64,000 nucleotides of DNA from Pseudomonas fluorescens (GTDB lineage Bacteria > Pseudomonadota > Gammaproteobacteria > Pseudomonadales > Pseudomonadaceae): the NCBI RefSeq assembly GCF_001902145.1, contig NZ_MRST01000027.1, positions 478,519 through 542,518 on the forward strand. Reading direction: 5' to 3'. Below the pieces are notes generated by a model, which saw only the letters and a program-made list of their open reading frames with translations, was not told the origin of the DNA and did not search any database. Below, piece after piece: positions 55,893 through 63,915 of the stretch. Position 1 is the first letter of the stretch; every line of letters starts with the position of its first letter. Made by a program: the position numbers and the translations under genes.

Positions 55893-56660
55893 ATGGCTAG
55901 CATATTGATCACCGGTGTGAGCACCGGTATCGGCAACGCTCTGGCACGTTATCACTTGGCCAGGGGCGACGAGGTGCTCGCGGTATCACGCAATCCTGCG
56001 GCCAATATCCCGTCACAGGAGCGCTTTCACTTCCTCAGGTGCGATTTGACCGATATCGACCGCGCCCCGGCAACCTTGCAGGCGTTGCTATCGCGCTCCC
56101 CTGCCCCGGTAGACACCGTCTACCTGAATGCGGGTCGGTTCGGCAGCCCTCCACAACTGGCCACGCAAACTTCGATGCAGGAGTTCAACAGCGTCCTGGC
56201 GCTTAACCTGGGCGCGGTGAAAATGGTCCTGGATATCCTGCTGAGTGCGACGCAGCCTCCCAGCACCGTGGTGTTTTCATCATCGATTTCGGCACTGCGC
56301 CAACGTGCCGGGATGCTCTCATATTCGGTCTCCAAGGCGGCGCTGAACGCTCTGGCAAAAATCTATCACCTGGAAAACCCACACACATTCTTTGCCGTGC
56401 TGGGGCTCTGCAACGTCCAGACGACGGTGGCGAAGACCATCATGGCGGCGGATGAACGCTTCAGTGACCTTGTCGCACTCCGCCAACGGGCGGCAGTGCC
56501 CGGCTACATCGTCGACGCAGAATCCCGCGCTGCGCATATCGTTCAGGTCTTGGCCGAGCGCCATCATCTTGGGCTGAAATCGGGTGAGTTCCAGGAAATC
56601 CGCGACTTGTTGAACCAGCCACTCCAGGAGGAGACCCGCAATGACCCAATCCACCCATGA
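55893..56660 (+). CDS. SDR family oxidoreductase (second of the pair)
   Basis: This 255-aa SDR has TGVSTGIG at 7-14, LNAG at 78-81 and catalytic Ser129, Tyr144 and Lys148 (YSVSK). It is not a close duplicate of its upstream neighbour: the loop regions and C-terminus differ. It starts 8 nt after the first SDR and its 3' end overlaps the membrane protein gene by 20 nt. The role is unknown; it may perform the second reduction of the pathway. Confidence 0.88.
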   Translation: MASILITGVSTGIGNALARYHLARGDEVLAVSRNPAANIPSQERFHFLRCDLTDIDRAPATLQALLSRSPAPVDTVYLNAGRFGSPPQLATQTSMQEFNSVLALNLGAVKMVLDILLSATQPPSTVVFSSSISALRQRAGMLSYSVSKAALNALAKIYHLENPHTFFAVLGLCNVQTTVAKTIMAADERFSDLVALRQRAAVPGYIVDAESRAAHIVQVLAERHHLGLKSGEFQEIRDLLNQPLQEETRNDPIHP

Positions 56661-57078
56661 AAAAATCGTACGTGTCGGCGCTGCATACGACATTCTCGCG
56701 ATGGCTCCCTTCGCCTTGCCGATCGTGTCCATCTGGGCCTATGCACTGATCCAATGGGTTGATCTGCAACTGGGCTTCGACAGCCACTTCTCGGCGCTAG
56801 ACCCCACGGCTATGTTCCTGCTCAACATCGGCGCCTGGGCATACCTTGTGTGGGGCGTTGTACGTTGGCGAGCCCCCACACGCGAACATGCCCGTCTCAG
56901 CGCCCTGCTACGCGTGATCGTAGTAGTAGTGCAGGTAGTGGCCGTCAGCAGTGGCGCTTCACCTTTCCTGCTGGTGCTGGGTGCCGTTCAATTGTTGCTG
57001 GCGGTGCTGGAGTTTTCGCATAGGTTATTCGAGCGCAGCGGTGCACCATCCAGCCGAGAAGAGGCACGCGCTTACTGA
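56641..57078 (+). CDS. Four-helix membrane protein of the AfsA-like cluster
   Basis: This 145-aa protein has four hydrophobic segments (about residues 18-40, 58-76, 85-104 and 105-123). I recognise no family. The start ATG is 20 nt inside the upstream SDR gene and follows GGAGGAGACC, so it is coupled. A role in product export, immunity or membrane anchoring is possible, but nothing in the sequence decides. Confidence 0.75.
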   Translation: MTQSTHEKIVRVGAAYDILAMAPFALPIVSIWAYALIQWVDLQLGFDSHFSALDPTAMFLLNIGAWAYLVWGVVRWRAPTREHARLSALLRVIVVVVQVVAVSSGASPFLLVLGAVQLLLAVLEFSHRLFERSGAPSSREEARAY

Positions 57079-57166
57079 TCCTGCCGGGGGCCATCCACCC
57101 ACTGAGCGTTCCTGCTTACCCCTAGCTTTAGTCGGATATTTCAGGGGGCTCAAGCGCAACGGCTAA

Positions 57167-57198
57167 CAACCCCACAATGCCGCAGTGTTGTGGGGTTG
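57167..57198. terminator. Bidirectional hairpin between convergent genes
   Basis: CAACCCCACAA pairs with TTGTGGGGTTG around a 10-nt loop. It ends the luxRI-AfsA operon on the plus strand and the lipoprotein gene on the minus strand. No long T-run follows. Confidence 0.6.
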
Positions 57199-57240
57199 CT
57201 CTCTGTCGGCAAGTTGGCTTTGGATGATGTAGGACGCGGA

Positions 57241-57759
57241 TTACCGTGCGGTTGCCGGCAGCTCCTGACACCACTTGATAGAACGCAGCGCTTCCTCGGC
57301 AGGCACAAGCGCGTAGCGCGAGTAAAACATTGTTCCGCTGAAACGACGGCCGTCGACTTCACCCAAGGTCTGCCCATCCTTGTAGTCAGAGGTGCTGAGT
57401 TGGTCGGCGATGTAATACACCTTGCCATTCTCGACGGTGATATCGAAACGCTGGTTAACCATACCGCTGATGATAGGTGGCGAGGTGGAGGCGACGCTGT
57501 GCTTGCCGGCGGGAATGCCGGCCTTGAAAAAACTACCGGAAGGCAAGCTGCCGATGGTGCGGCCATCGACCTGAATAGTCGGAGCGACCCCGCTACCGAT
57601 GCTCGCCGCCGTGCGATAAAAGTAAACCGTGGCCTCATCCGCACGGGGCTCTGCCGGTGATGTGAAGAATGGTTGGCCTTTGAGGTCCGGACCGCTGATG
57701 CAGCCGGTCAGTGAGACCAGGCCTGCGAACAGGCTGGCCCAGAGTAGCGTACAGCGCAT
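57241..57759 (-). CDS. DUF2846 lipoprotein
   Basis: This 172-aa protein has a lipobox (LVSLTGC, Cys20) after a hydrophobic signal, and the ADEATVYFYRTAASIG start of the DUF2846 fold. No membrane anchor other than the lipid is expected. Function is unknown. It is convergent with the AfsA-like cluster and followed upstream by a second lipoprotein gene on the same strand. Confidence 0.82.
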   Translation of the reverse strand: MRCTLLWASLFAGLVSLTGCISGPDLKGQPFFTSPAEPRADEATVYFYRTAASIGSGVAPTIQVDGRTIGSLPSGSFFKAGIPAGKHSVASTSPPIISGMVNQRFDITVENGKVYYIADQLSTSDYKDGQTLGEVDGRRFSGTMFYSRYALVPAEEALRSIKWCQELPATAR

Positions 57760-57824
57760 GGCATGAAACTCCTTGAACGTGGATCAATGGGCGGCGGGTT
57801 CAATGACCGTCACCGTTACCGGAT

Positions 57825-58427
57825 TCAGATCGTGCACAACCCTTTACCGAAGTCAGTGGCATCAGAACTCGGCCAAGGCGCAAAACCACTCTTCGGCGTC
57901 AGATTGACGATGTTCCGGTCCTTGAGCATCGGGTACTTGCGCTTGAGCGCCTGCACCGTGTCCTCGGCATTGTTCACGTTGGACAGGCAAAAGCGCAGCG
58001 CATCGACGCGCAGATCGCCGATATAGAGAGTTTCCCCGGCCTTCACCGAGAAAACCGCAGGCACCGGGCGCGGCATCGACTTACCCGCGTAATACACGTA
58101 ATGCCACTGCGTGTACTCATACTCACCCGGCGGCACTTCATACATGAAGTAATGGCCCAGCACAGAGGGAGATGGCTGATCATCTTCATTGCCCAGCGTC
58201 GTCAGCCGTAATGCGGTGCCGGGGGCTCCCTGTTGCTTGATCTCAACCACCAGCCCATGGGGCTGCATCATCGGAAAGCTCTCACCAATCGAACCCACGA
58301 TGATTGCCTTACTCGGGTCCGGTGCGTGCTTGCCGTCGTAGCGTGGCGTCGCGCACCCGAACAGAAGGGTCGCGCAGAGCACGCCCGTGGCCCAGAAGAG
58401 ATACTTACTGCTGACTTTCCCTAGCAT
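57825..58427 (-). CDS. Putative lipoprotein
   Basis: This 200-aa protein has a signal peptide with lipobox LLFGC (Cys25) and no recognised domain; the PPGEYEY and GETLYIGDL segments resemble surface beta-sandwich proteins such as DUF2846-like folds. The start ATG at 58425-58427 gives a proper signal peptide and has GGAAA upstream; an in-frame start 66 nt upstream lacks one. Its neighbour is another lipoprotein gene. Confidence 0.72.
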   Translation of the reverse strand: MLGKVSSKYLFWATGVLCATLLFGCATPRYDGKHAPDPSKAIIVGSIGESFPMMQPHGLVVEIKQQGAPGTALRLTTLGNEDDQPSPSVLGHYFMYEVPPGEYEYTQWHYVYYAGKSMPRPVPAVFSVKAGETLYIGDLRVDALRFCLSNVNNAEDTVQALKRKYPMLKDRNIVNLTPKSGFAPWPSSDATDFGKGLCTI

Positions 58428-58560
58428 TGGTTTTTTTCCGATCAATAATCTTGCAGTTTGTAGATCCCACCCGAGCAAACCAAGAGTTCGCACATCTGGT
58501 GCTTGGTTGCTGGCTCGTCGGCCTCTATTGTCCAGCTACCCGCACCTTGATAACAACCCA

Positions 58561-58755
58561 CTCCTGTAGGAGCGAGCTTGCTCGCGAAAAACTCAAACGA
58601 TAACGCAGCGCCTGAAGGCAAAATCCGATTCCCCTGCCGCACCTTGCTCCATTGCCTACGCCTGCGTCAGAATCCGCCGGTTTGTGCGCTGGGGTAGCCG
58701 TCTCTAAGGTGGCTCGGTCGCTGAATTGTTCAGTGATTCGGGTTTAGTAGCCTGA
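58561..58755 (+). repeat. 195-bp sequence, copy A
   Basis: This block begins with a single REP arm (GTAGGAGCGAGCTTGCTCGC) and ends TTTAGTAGCCTGA. It matches copy B at 59748-59941 with about seven substitutions and one indel, near 96% identity. It makes up most of the 368-nt gap upstream of the GFA gene; the rest shows no other gene. Confidence 0.93.
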
Positions 58756-58795
58756 GCTTGGGTACGCTGACGTTTTCGCATGACGGGGAAAGCGA

Positions 58796-59170
58796 ATGGC
58801 AACGGTGTACCAGGGAAGCTGCTTATGCGCAGCCGTCACTTACGAACTATCCGCCACGCCCAAATCAGTGAGCCACTGCCATTGCCGCCAGTGCCGCAAA
58901 GGTCACGGGGCTGCATTCGCTTCTTACGGCAGTGTTCCTCGTAACGCGCTACGGATACTTTCCGGCGCCAACAGCATCAAAACCTATGCATCCTCAGAGG
59001 CGGTGTCACGCGAATTTTGCACGCACTGTGGCTCGGCATTGTTCTGGTCACGGTCTCAAGGCGAGTTTGCCGACTGGGTGTCGATAGCGCTGGGCACGCT
59101 CGATACGCCCTTCATAGCTGAAAAGCAAAAACACATTCATGTCGACTCCGCAGTCCACTGGTGCGGCTGA
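58796..59170 (+). CDS. GFA family protein (glutathione-dependent formaldehyde-activating-like)
   Basis: This 124-aa zinc-fold protein has cysteine pairs in GSCLCAAV, HCHCRQC and CTHCGSA, the zinc ligands of the GFA/CENP-V fold. Members are S-hydroxymethylglutathione synthases or have unknown activity. It seems slightly short at the C-terminus (ends HVDSAVHWCG). The start has GGGGAAAG upstream. It lies just downstream of repeat copy A, which may supply its promoter. Confidence 0.85.
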   Translation: MATVYQGSCLCAAVTYELSATPKSVSHCHCRQCRKGHGAAFASYGSVPRNALRILSGANSIKTYASSEAVSREFCTHCGSALFWSRSQGEFADWVSIALGTLDTPFIAEKQKHIHVDSAVHWCG

Positions 59171-59227
59171 CTGCTTCGAGTCATTCAAGCTGGTTATGAC
59201 CGGCTGAAACCGGCCAAGCTGCCCGCC

Positions 59228-59674
59228 TCAGAAACCGCCAAGCCGCATGATATGAGTCGCCTGAGCATCATCTGTCCGCTTGAAGCCGCAGCGCTCATAA
59301 AAGGCGCTTCCTTCAGCCGTATCCGTGAAAAGACGCACGACCTGAAACCTGAGAGCGGCACGTTCAACAAGCGCCTTTACCAGCGCCTGCCCGACGTGTT
59401 GCCCCCTTGACGAAGCTGCGACGTACACCCGCCGTAGTCTGGCCACATTGTTTTCAGCATAGGGATCAACTGAAAGACCTCCGATGCCTATCAGTTGCTG
59501 ATTCAAATAAGCCGCCATCAGACACTCGCCTGGTGCATCAAAGCGGTTTGCTCCAGAGTGCCATTCGTTAATCAGACGAGTGAGGAATCTGAAACCCTCC
59601 CCAACGGCTTCCTCTTCCAGCGCTTGTATCTGGCGCGGAAGGTGGGTGATCCGTTGAACCTCATATCGTTTCAT
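59228..59674 (-). CDS. GNAT family N-acetyltransferase
   Basis: This 148-aa acetyltransferase has an LRRVYVAASSRGQHVGQALV acetyl-CoA-binding segment and a FYERCGF strand. The ATG at 59672-59674 follows GGAGG at 9 nt. The longer frame upstream runs into copy B of the repeat and is rejected. Its acceptor is unknown. It lies between the GFA gene and the duplicated block. Confidence 0.88.
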   Translation of the reverse strand: MKRYEVQRITHLPRQIQALEEEAVGEGFRFLTRLINEWHSGANRFDAPGECLMAAYLNQQLIGIGGLSVDPYAENNVARLRRVYVAASSRGQHVGQALVKALVERAALRFQVVRLFTDTAEGSAFYERCGFKRTDDAQATHIMRLGGF

Positions 59675-59747
59675 CCATCCCTGCCTCCAATATGAAACTC
59701 GTTCAATGCTAACAATTTCGTTTGAGGTGATGAACACTGCAAGGTCA

Positions 59748-59941
59748 CTCCTGTAGGAGCGAGCTTGCTCGCGAAAACCCCAAACGATCACGCAGCGCCT
59801 GAAGGCAAAATCCGATTCCCCTGCTGCACCTTGCTCCATTGCCTACGCCTGCGTCAGAATCCGCCGGCTTGTGCGCTGAGGTGGCCGTCTCTAAGGTGGC
59901 TCGGTCGCTGAATTGTTCAGTGATCGGGTTTAGTAGCCTGA
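59748..59941 (+). repeat. 195-bp sequence, copy B
   Basis: This is the counterpart of copy A at 58561-58755, one base shorter. It begins with the same REP arm and continues into the structured leader of the DUF6124-like gene, so B may be the original context. Confidence 0.93.
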
Positions 59942-60102
59942 AGGTTAATCCAGACAACGTGCACAAGCTTCACCGATCAGACATTACGTCTGTGTTTGAT
60001 GGTGGCTGTGCGCAGGGCACCTTCGGGTGCGCCGGCTTTGTTTGGATTCCCCGGTCTACTAACCTGCGCACAGCCGCCACCCTTATGTTTAGTAGCTAAA
60101 GG
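59929..60102 (+). promoter_or_regulatory. Structured leader RNA of the DUF6124-like gene
   Basis: GGTGG-CTGTGCGCAGG (60001-60016) pairs with CCTGCGCACAG-CCGCCACC (60063-60081) with a 3-nt bulge. Inside it a GCACC-TTCG-GGTGC tetraloop hairpin (60018-60031) forms. CTACTAA (60056-60062) can pair with TTTAGTAG upstream (59929-59936) or with the identical TTTAGTAG at 60088-60095 near the gene start. I recall similar leaders before this gene family in other Pseudomonas. Confidence 0.65.
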
Positions 60103-60129
60103 ATGATGGCCCTAAACGGGAATTCAAAC

Positions 60130-60363
60130 ATGCTCAAACCAGATTCAACCACCCTCTTCACCGTCGCCCCCAACGCCAGCAACGAAACCCTCATCACCAA
60201 CAGCTACGAAACCTTCACCAGCGTCAGCACCCTGCTGCTCGACCTGTCCGAAGACCTCAACGGCAAACACCGCGACATCGCCCTGGCGATCCACCAACTG
60301 AGCGAACTGGGCGTACTCCTCACCGCCAGACTCCTGGACCGCGAAGCGGCCTGCCCTGGTTGA
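60130..60363 (+). CDS. DUF6124-like small protein
   Basis: This 77-aa protein, mainly helical, resembles the C-terminal half of Pseudomonas DUF6124 proteins (NETLITNSYETFTSVSTLLLDLSEDLNGKHRDIALAIHQL region). Function is unknown. The ATG at 60130 is favoured by family N-termini (MLKP, near MFKP). ATGs at 60103 and 60106 lie too close to AAGGA. A structured leader precedes it. The block upstream is also present at 58561. Confidence 0.75.
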   Translation: MLKPDSTTLFTVAPNASNETLITNSYETFTSVSTLLLDLSEDLNGKHRDIALAIHQLSELGVLLTARLLDREAACPG

Positions 60364-60459
60364 TGATTAACCCTTCAATTCAATAGCTCGATAACTCGTC
60401 GCGTCGTTATAAGCCACGTACAACGACTCGGCGAGTTGGCGCTTGGTGGCCTTGATGGA

Positions 60460-61068
60460 TCAGCCTCGGCACAAAGCCCTCTGCGATGACGAGAGCGGCG
60501 ACTGCGTTCGGCCGGTTAGCGACGGTCTGACTTCGACCGTCGACTGAACCGCCCGCAGGTTCTTCGTCCTGCGATAGATCAGTGATGCCTCCGTGCGTCT
60601 CATTGTGTGTGTGCCATACATGACTGGATCAAGGCCCACGGCTTTCACCCAACCTTTGACGATACGAGCGTATTGACGAGTAGATAGATGGTCTGAAGTA
60701 TGCAGCCGGCTAGGAAAAAGGTAGTCCTCGCTGCGTAGCTGGGCCCGATGTATCCAGGCCCCGAGAGCAGATCGTGTTTGATCAGTGATCTCAAACTGCA
60801 CAGGCCGCTGCGTTTTCTGCTGCATCACCATGGCTCGTGATGATAAGTGCTCGCCATGAGCAACATCGCGTACGCGGAACTTGGTTAAGTCGCAGGCTCG
60901 AAGCTTGCTGTCGATGGCCAGATCGAAGAGAGCCAGATCTCGGGTTCTTTCCGCAATTTGAAGCCTTACTCGGATGGCCCAGATATATCTAAGTCGGAGT
61001 GGGGTTTTCTGCCCGACCAGTTTTCCTTTGTTCCAGGACTGACATCTGCAGGTAGCGATGATGTTCAT
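60460..61068 (-). pseudogene. Tyrosine recombinase remnant lacking the catalytic tyrosine
   Basis: This frame of 202 codons matches integrase-type recombinases: the first Arg in SKLRACDLTKFRVRDV, then the HTMRRTEASLIYRRT box. Normally a GHxxLxxTxxYL segment with the nucleophilic Tyr follows NLRAVQ. Here the sequence jumps to STVEVRPSLTGRTQS and stops, so the tyrosine is gone. Past the stop the same frame runs on with an IKATKRQLAESLYVAYND-like coding stretch to 60368, probably debris of another gene. The ATG at 61066-61068 follows GGAGG. Confidence 0.78.
60510..60523. repeat. 14-bp inverted repeat, left unit (integrase remnant)
   Basis: GGCCGGTTAGCGAC near the 3' end of the recombinase remnant is the exact inverse of 61118-61131, which lies just past its 5' end. 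Confidence 0.6.
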
Positions 61069-61117
61069 GACAAGTCCTCCACGTGTGGAAGGACAAGGAT
61101 GGCTAATCGGAGCAACG

Positions 61118-61131
61118 GTCGCTAACCGGCC
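61118..61131. repeat. 14-bp inverted repeat, right unit (integrase remnant)
   Basis: GTCGCTAACCGGCC is the inverse of 60510-60523. Together they bracket the remnant, 594 nt apart, and could be ends of a small insertion or sites recognised by the lost element. Confidence 0.6.
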
Positions 61132-61231
61132 AGGAGCAGTCATCCGCACAGTAGTATTTTTTCCGACCCCAGATTGCGGACGCATCAGCTGCCAACGGAT
61201 TTGGGGGGCGTTTTACAGGTTGCTCCCACGA

Positions 61232-61561
61232 CTAATCCACAATGAACAACTTCGCCCCGATCGTAGTGAATGACCGATGTCCCTCAGCATTATTGCCCAC
61301 CTGATAGCTCATGCCTGGTGTCAGTGTGAACTGACGACCATCTTCCAGTTCTGTATGCAACTGACCCTCCAGGCACAACAGGATGTGCCCTCTCCAACAC
61401 CAGTGATCGGCCAGATATCCAGGGCTGTATTCGACCATCCGCACACGCTCTGAACCAAACTGGCAGGTACGCCAATAGGCTGTGCCTGTCTGACCGGCAT
61501 GTGCCACCGGCTCTATCGTTGACCAATCGGTGGTACCAAATGGGATTGCAGTGAGATCCAT
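61232..61561 (-). CDS. DHCW motif cupin fold protein
   Basis: This 109-aa single-domain cupin has the HWCWRGHILLCLEGQLHTEL segment that names the family, with the second cupin motif PGMSYQVG. Metal and substrate are unknown. The ATG at 61559-61561 follows TGAGGC; an in-frame start 21 nt earlier is weaker. It lies between the recombinase remnant and an AT-rich segment. Confidence 0.85.
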   Translation of the reverse strand: MDLTAIPFGTTDWSTIEPVAHAGQTGTAYWRTCQFGSERVRMVEYSPGYLADHWCWRGHILLCLEGQLHTELEDGRQFTLTPGMSYQVGNNAEGHRSFTTIGAKLFIVD

Positions 61562-61582
61562 TGTTGCCTCATCGAAATGCAA

Positions 61583-61987
61583 TAAATGCAGACCGTATCA
61601 TTCGGGCGATGGTGCCGATAGACACAGAAGGCCCGCATTTATGGGATACAGGCGCGGTGAGAGAAACTGCCTTCACCCTGTCAATGGATAGCCATTTGGT
61701 GCTGCTATCGCAGGTAACTCATAGACCGCTTTGGGTCGAAAGCGAGCATTCAACGAGACATACTATCCTCCGCGCAACTCTGCCGGTCAGTGCGTGGTTC
61801 CACCACCAAAGTGCATCCTTCGCTGCTTACACGCGCATTGGCGTTCTAAGCAGCAGCCGCCAGAAGGGGTCACGAGCTATGAGCAGCGATACGCTTAAGC
61901 GTTTTGTGCGCAACTACTCCCCAAAATCAGGGGAATTACGTAGTCTACGTCGATCGTAAACTCTGTTTAAATTAAGAAGGACCAGCA
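61583..61987. other. Gap between cupin and DUF5677-like genes
   Basis: This 405-nt stretch holds an open frame of 132 codons on the plus strand (61561-61959), but it overlaps the cupin start, lacks a ribosome site and has no recognisable domain. I see nothing else. Confidence 0.4.
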
Positions 61988-62848
61988 GTGATTGACTTGA
62001 AGAAGGACACCTACACAATCTTGAACTTCAATTCGGATTTAGAAGAGCTGATCAAAAAACACAAAGATCCGCTTTTGGCTGCTCTAACAGACGACACTCA
62101 ACGATTAATCATACGACACTACCTACGCATAATTGGTGAGTTTTGCCGTCAAGCTTGCGAATGCCTTAAGAACAAATCATATTCGACGCTTGAAGCCCTA
62201 TCGCGCGTAGTGATGGAGCAATCTGCCAATAAGCTCTACGTGGGTATGGATGAAGGAGATAATGGCCGTGCCCTACTGCGTAGCAGCAATCAACTGATCG
62301 AAAGCAACGGAAAAGCTTGGGCAGCATATCTTGAGTCGCAAGATGCTAAAAACCCTGCGGCCCAAGCGAGGCAGAAAAATGGTTCTTCTATGTTATCGCA
62401 TTTCAATGAAAAATGGGCCGATGTCGCTAGATATCCTGGTGGCAAAGGTTTATTCAAGGCTTTGGGATGGGAGAATACTTACTACGCTTATTATGCGCCG
62501 TTGTGTGATTCCGTTCATAGCTTTTCAGATGAAATGTCGGCCTTAGTAGGAATTGGCGAAATATTTGAGCACTCTGAAGCAGAGGGTGTAAAAACACTGC
62601 AATATTGGGACAAGGAACGTCGGCGCCTTGCTGTTTATCATTTTGCGGTAGCTCTTGGACTTCGAGCAGAAGCTTTTGCACGCTTATGCGAATTACAATT
62701 AGGTGAGTTCATAGACGAAAAAGCGGATAAGCTTTTCACAAAGCTGAGAAATCTGATCGAAAGTCACGACAGATTCGACCACGCCAGGCTAGACGCAATG
62801 AGTAAGGGGTCAGTGGCGTATCAAAAGTTTCCTATAAAAGTATTGTAG
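61988..62848 (+). CDS. DUF5677-like protein, AT-rich
   Basis: This protein of about 286 aa is predicted mostly helical, with an EALSRVVMEQSANKLYVG segment and YYAPLCDSVHSFSDEMSAL, both reminiscent of DUF5677 members. The proposed start is GTG at 61988, after AAGAAGGACC. Codon use is clearly AT-richer than the core block, which points to recent transfer. Function is unknown; such genes occur in mobile and defence-rich regions. Confidence 0.7.
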   Translation: MIDLKKDTYTILNFNSDLEELIKKHKDPLLAALTDDTQRLIIRHYLRIIGEFCRQACECLKNKSYSTLEALSRVVMEQSANKLYVGMDEGDNGRALLRSSNQLIESNGKAWAAYLESQDAKNPAAQARQKNGSSMLSHFNEKWADVARYPGGKGLFKALGWENTYYAYYAPLCDSVHSFSDEMSALVGIGEIFEHSEAEGVKTLQYWDKERRRLAVYHFAVALGLRAEAFARLCELQLGEFIDEKADKLFTKLRNLIESHDRFDHARLDAMSKGSVAYQKFPIKVL

Positions 62849-63150
62849 TTAAATAATTCAAACCGAAGCTGAGCACGGTTGACTATAAATCAGTGAGGAC
62901 GGCTAGAAGTGGCCGTGTATAAAAATTTTCGAAACCCACGGGCCTCAAGTAATGTTTTGCATGCGAGGCAGACGCTTTCGTCCACCATTAATCTGAGTCG
63001 TCACTGTTTCGTTAGTACTTCAATCGGCCGTTTTGAGTGATCGGCCAATGGCCGCTACAGGTCGAAAGGTGTCCGTCGTAGAGTCAGCGCTGCGACTCTT
63101 AGGCAAATAGTGGTACAAAACTGAGGCTATGACGACATGGATAGAGCCGA
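62849..63150. other. Gap between DUF5677-like and immunity-like genes
   Basis: This 302-nt stretch is non-coding by my reading. CGGCC and TGGCCG stretches around 63025-63060 resemble degenerate Pseudomonas intergenic remnants. No terminator is clear. Confidence 0.4.
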
Positions 63151-63456
63151 ATGAATCAGCTGAGTCCCGATGTGCGTGAAGACCTCCTCGAAGTGCTGGA
63201 TGAGGTCTCTACACTGATGTCCGCTGCATATGCGCAGCTTAGCCCCGTGCCTGATGATCATCCACTGGCACAGTCTGGTCTTGAGAATGGGGCAGAGATC
63301 GTTCTGGACTACATCGCGCACGGCGAGGCAGGTGTCGCACTTGATCATCTGCTCTATATGATCAAAGAGCCTTCTCTCGCTATCTCTGCCAGATCTGCCG
63401 AGAAACTGGCTCGGGTTGCCAAAGTGTTCGAAATACCCTTGAATTGGGGGGCATGA
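63151..63456 (+). CDS. Small immunity-like protein (possibly MafI family)
   Basis: This 101-aa acidic helical protein has the segment HGEAGVALDHLLYMIKEPSLAISARSAEKL, which resembles the core of MafI-type immunity proteins. No toxin gene is visible beside it, so it could be an orphan. The ribosome site is weak. The family call is tentative. Confidence 0.5.
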   Translation: MNQLSPDVREDLLEVLDEVSTLMSAAYAQLSPVPDDHPLAQSGLENGAEIVLDYIAHGEAGVALDHLLYMIKEPSLAISARSAEKLARVAKVFEIPLNWGA

Positions 63457-63915
63457 GGTCTGATCGGACATGAGAACAGGACGCGCCACTGTCGGAGCGG
63501 AAGACGTCTATCGGCCAGAAGCAGCCTCTCACAAGCGACCGTTTTCGACCCAAAACGGACGTCGAGAGCGACCATATGAGAAGCATCGCTGATCTATCGC
63601 AGAACGAAAAACCGGAGAGCAGCGCAACTGCTGCTTGGCCATACGAAGCTTGAGAGCACCGTTAGGTACTTAGGTACTTAGGTTGATGATGCCCTAAGCG
63701 GGGCGCCAGGCATGAACATCGCCGCCAGGTTCCGTTTATTGCCGCTCCTAGTGCATTACTTGGGTGATACGAAAGTGTAATGCGTCCTCGCTCATAAACC
63801 TCGAAATTCGCAGGGGGAAGGTTTTATCGATGATTTTCAACCACATCGTGCGTGCTTGACGGAAACAGAGGCAGATGTCAATTTAACATCAAAGCGAGAG
63901 GTCAAGGAGTGACGT
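63457..63915. other. Gap before the last gene
   Basis: This 459-nt stretch has no gene I can support. TAGGTACT is repeated in tandem about two and a half times near 63663-63682. AAGGAG at 63904-63909 is the ribosome site of the next gene. Confidence 0.4.

Noticed and set aside
61561..61959. 132-codon plus-strand frame after the cupin gene
   Set aside because: It overlaps the cupin start region and shows no domain, ribosome site or codon bias.
63663..63682. TAGGTACT tandem repeat as a CRISPR or iteron array
   Set aside because: Only about two and a half units without spacers; no CRISPR array was found anywhere in the window.
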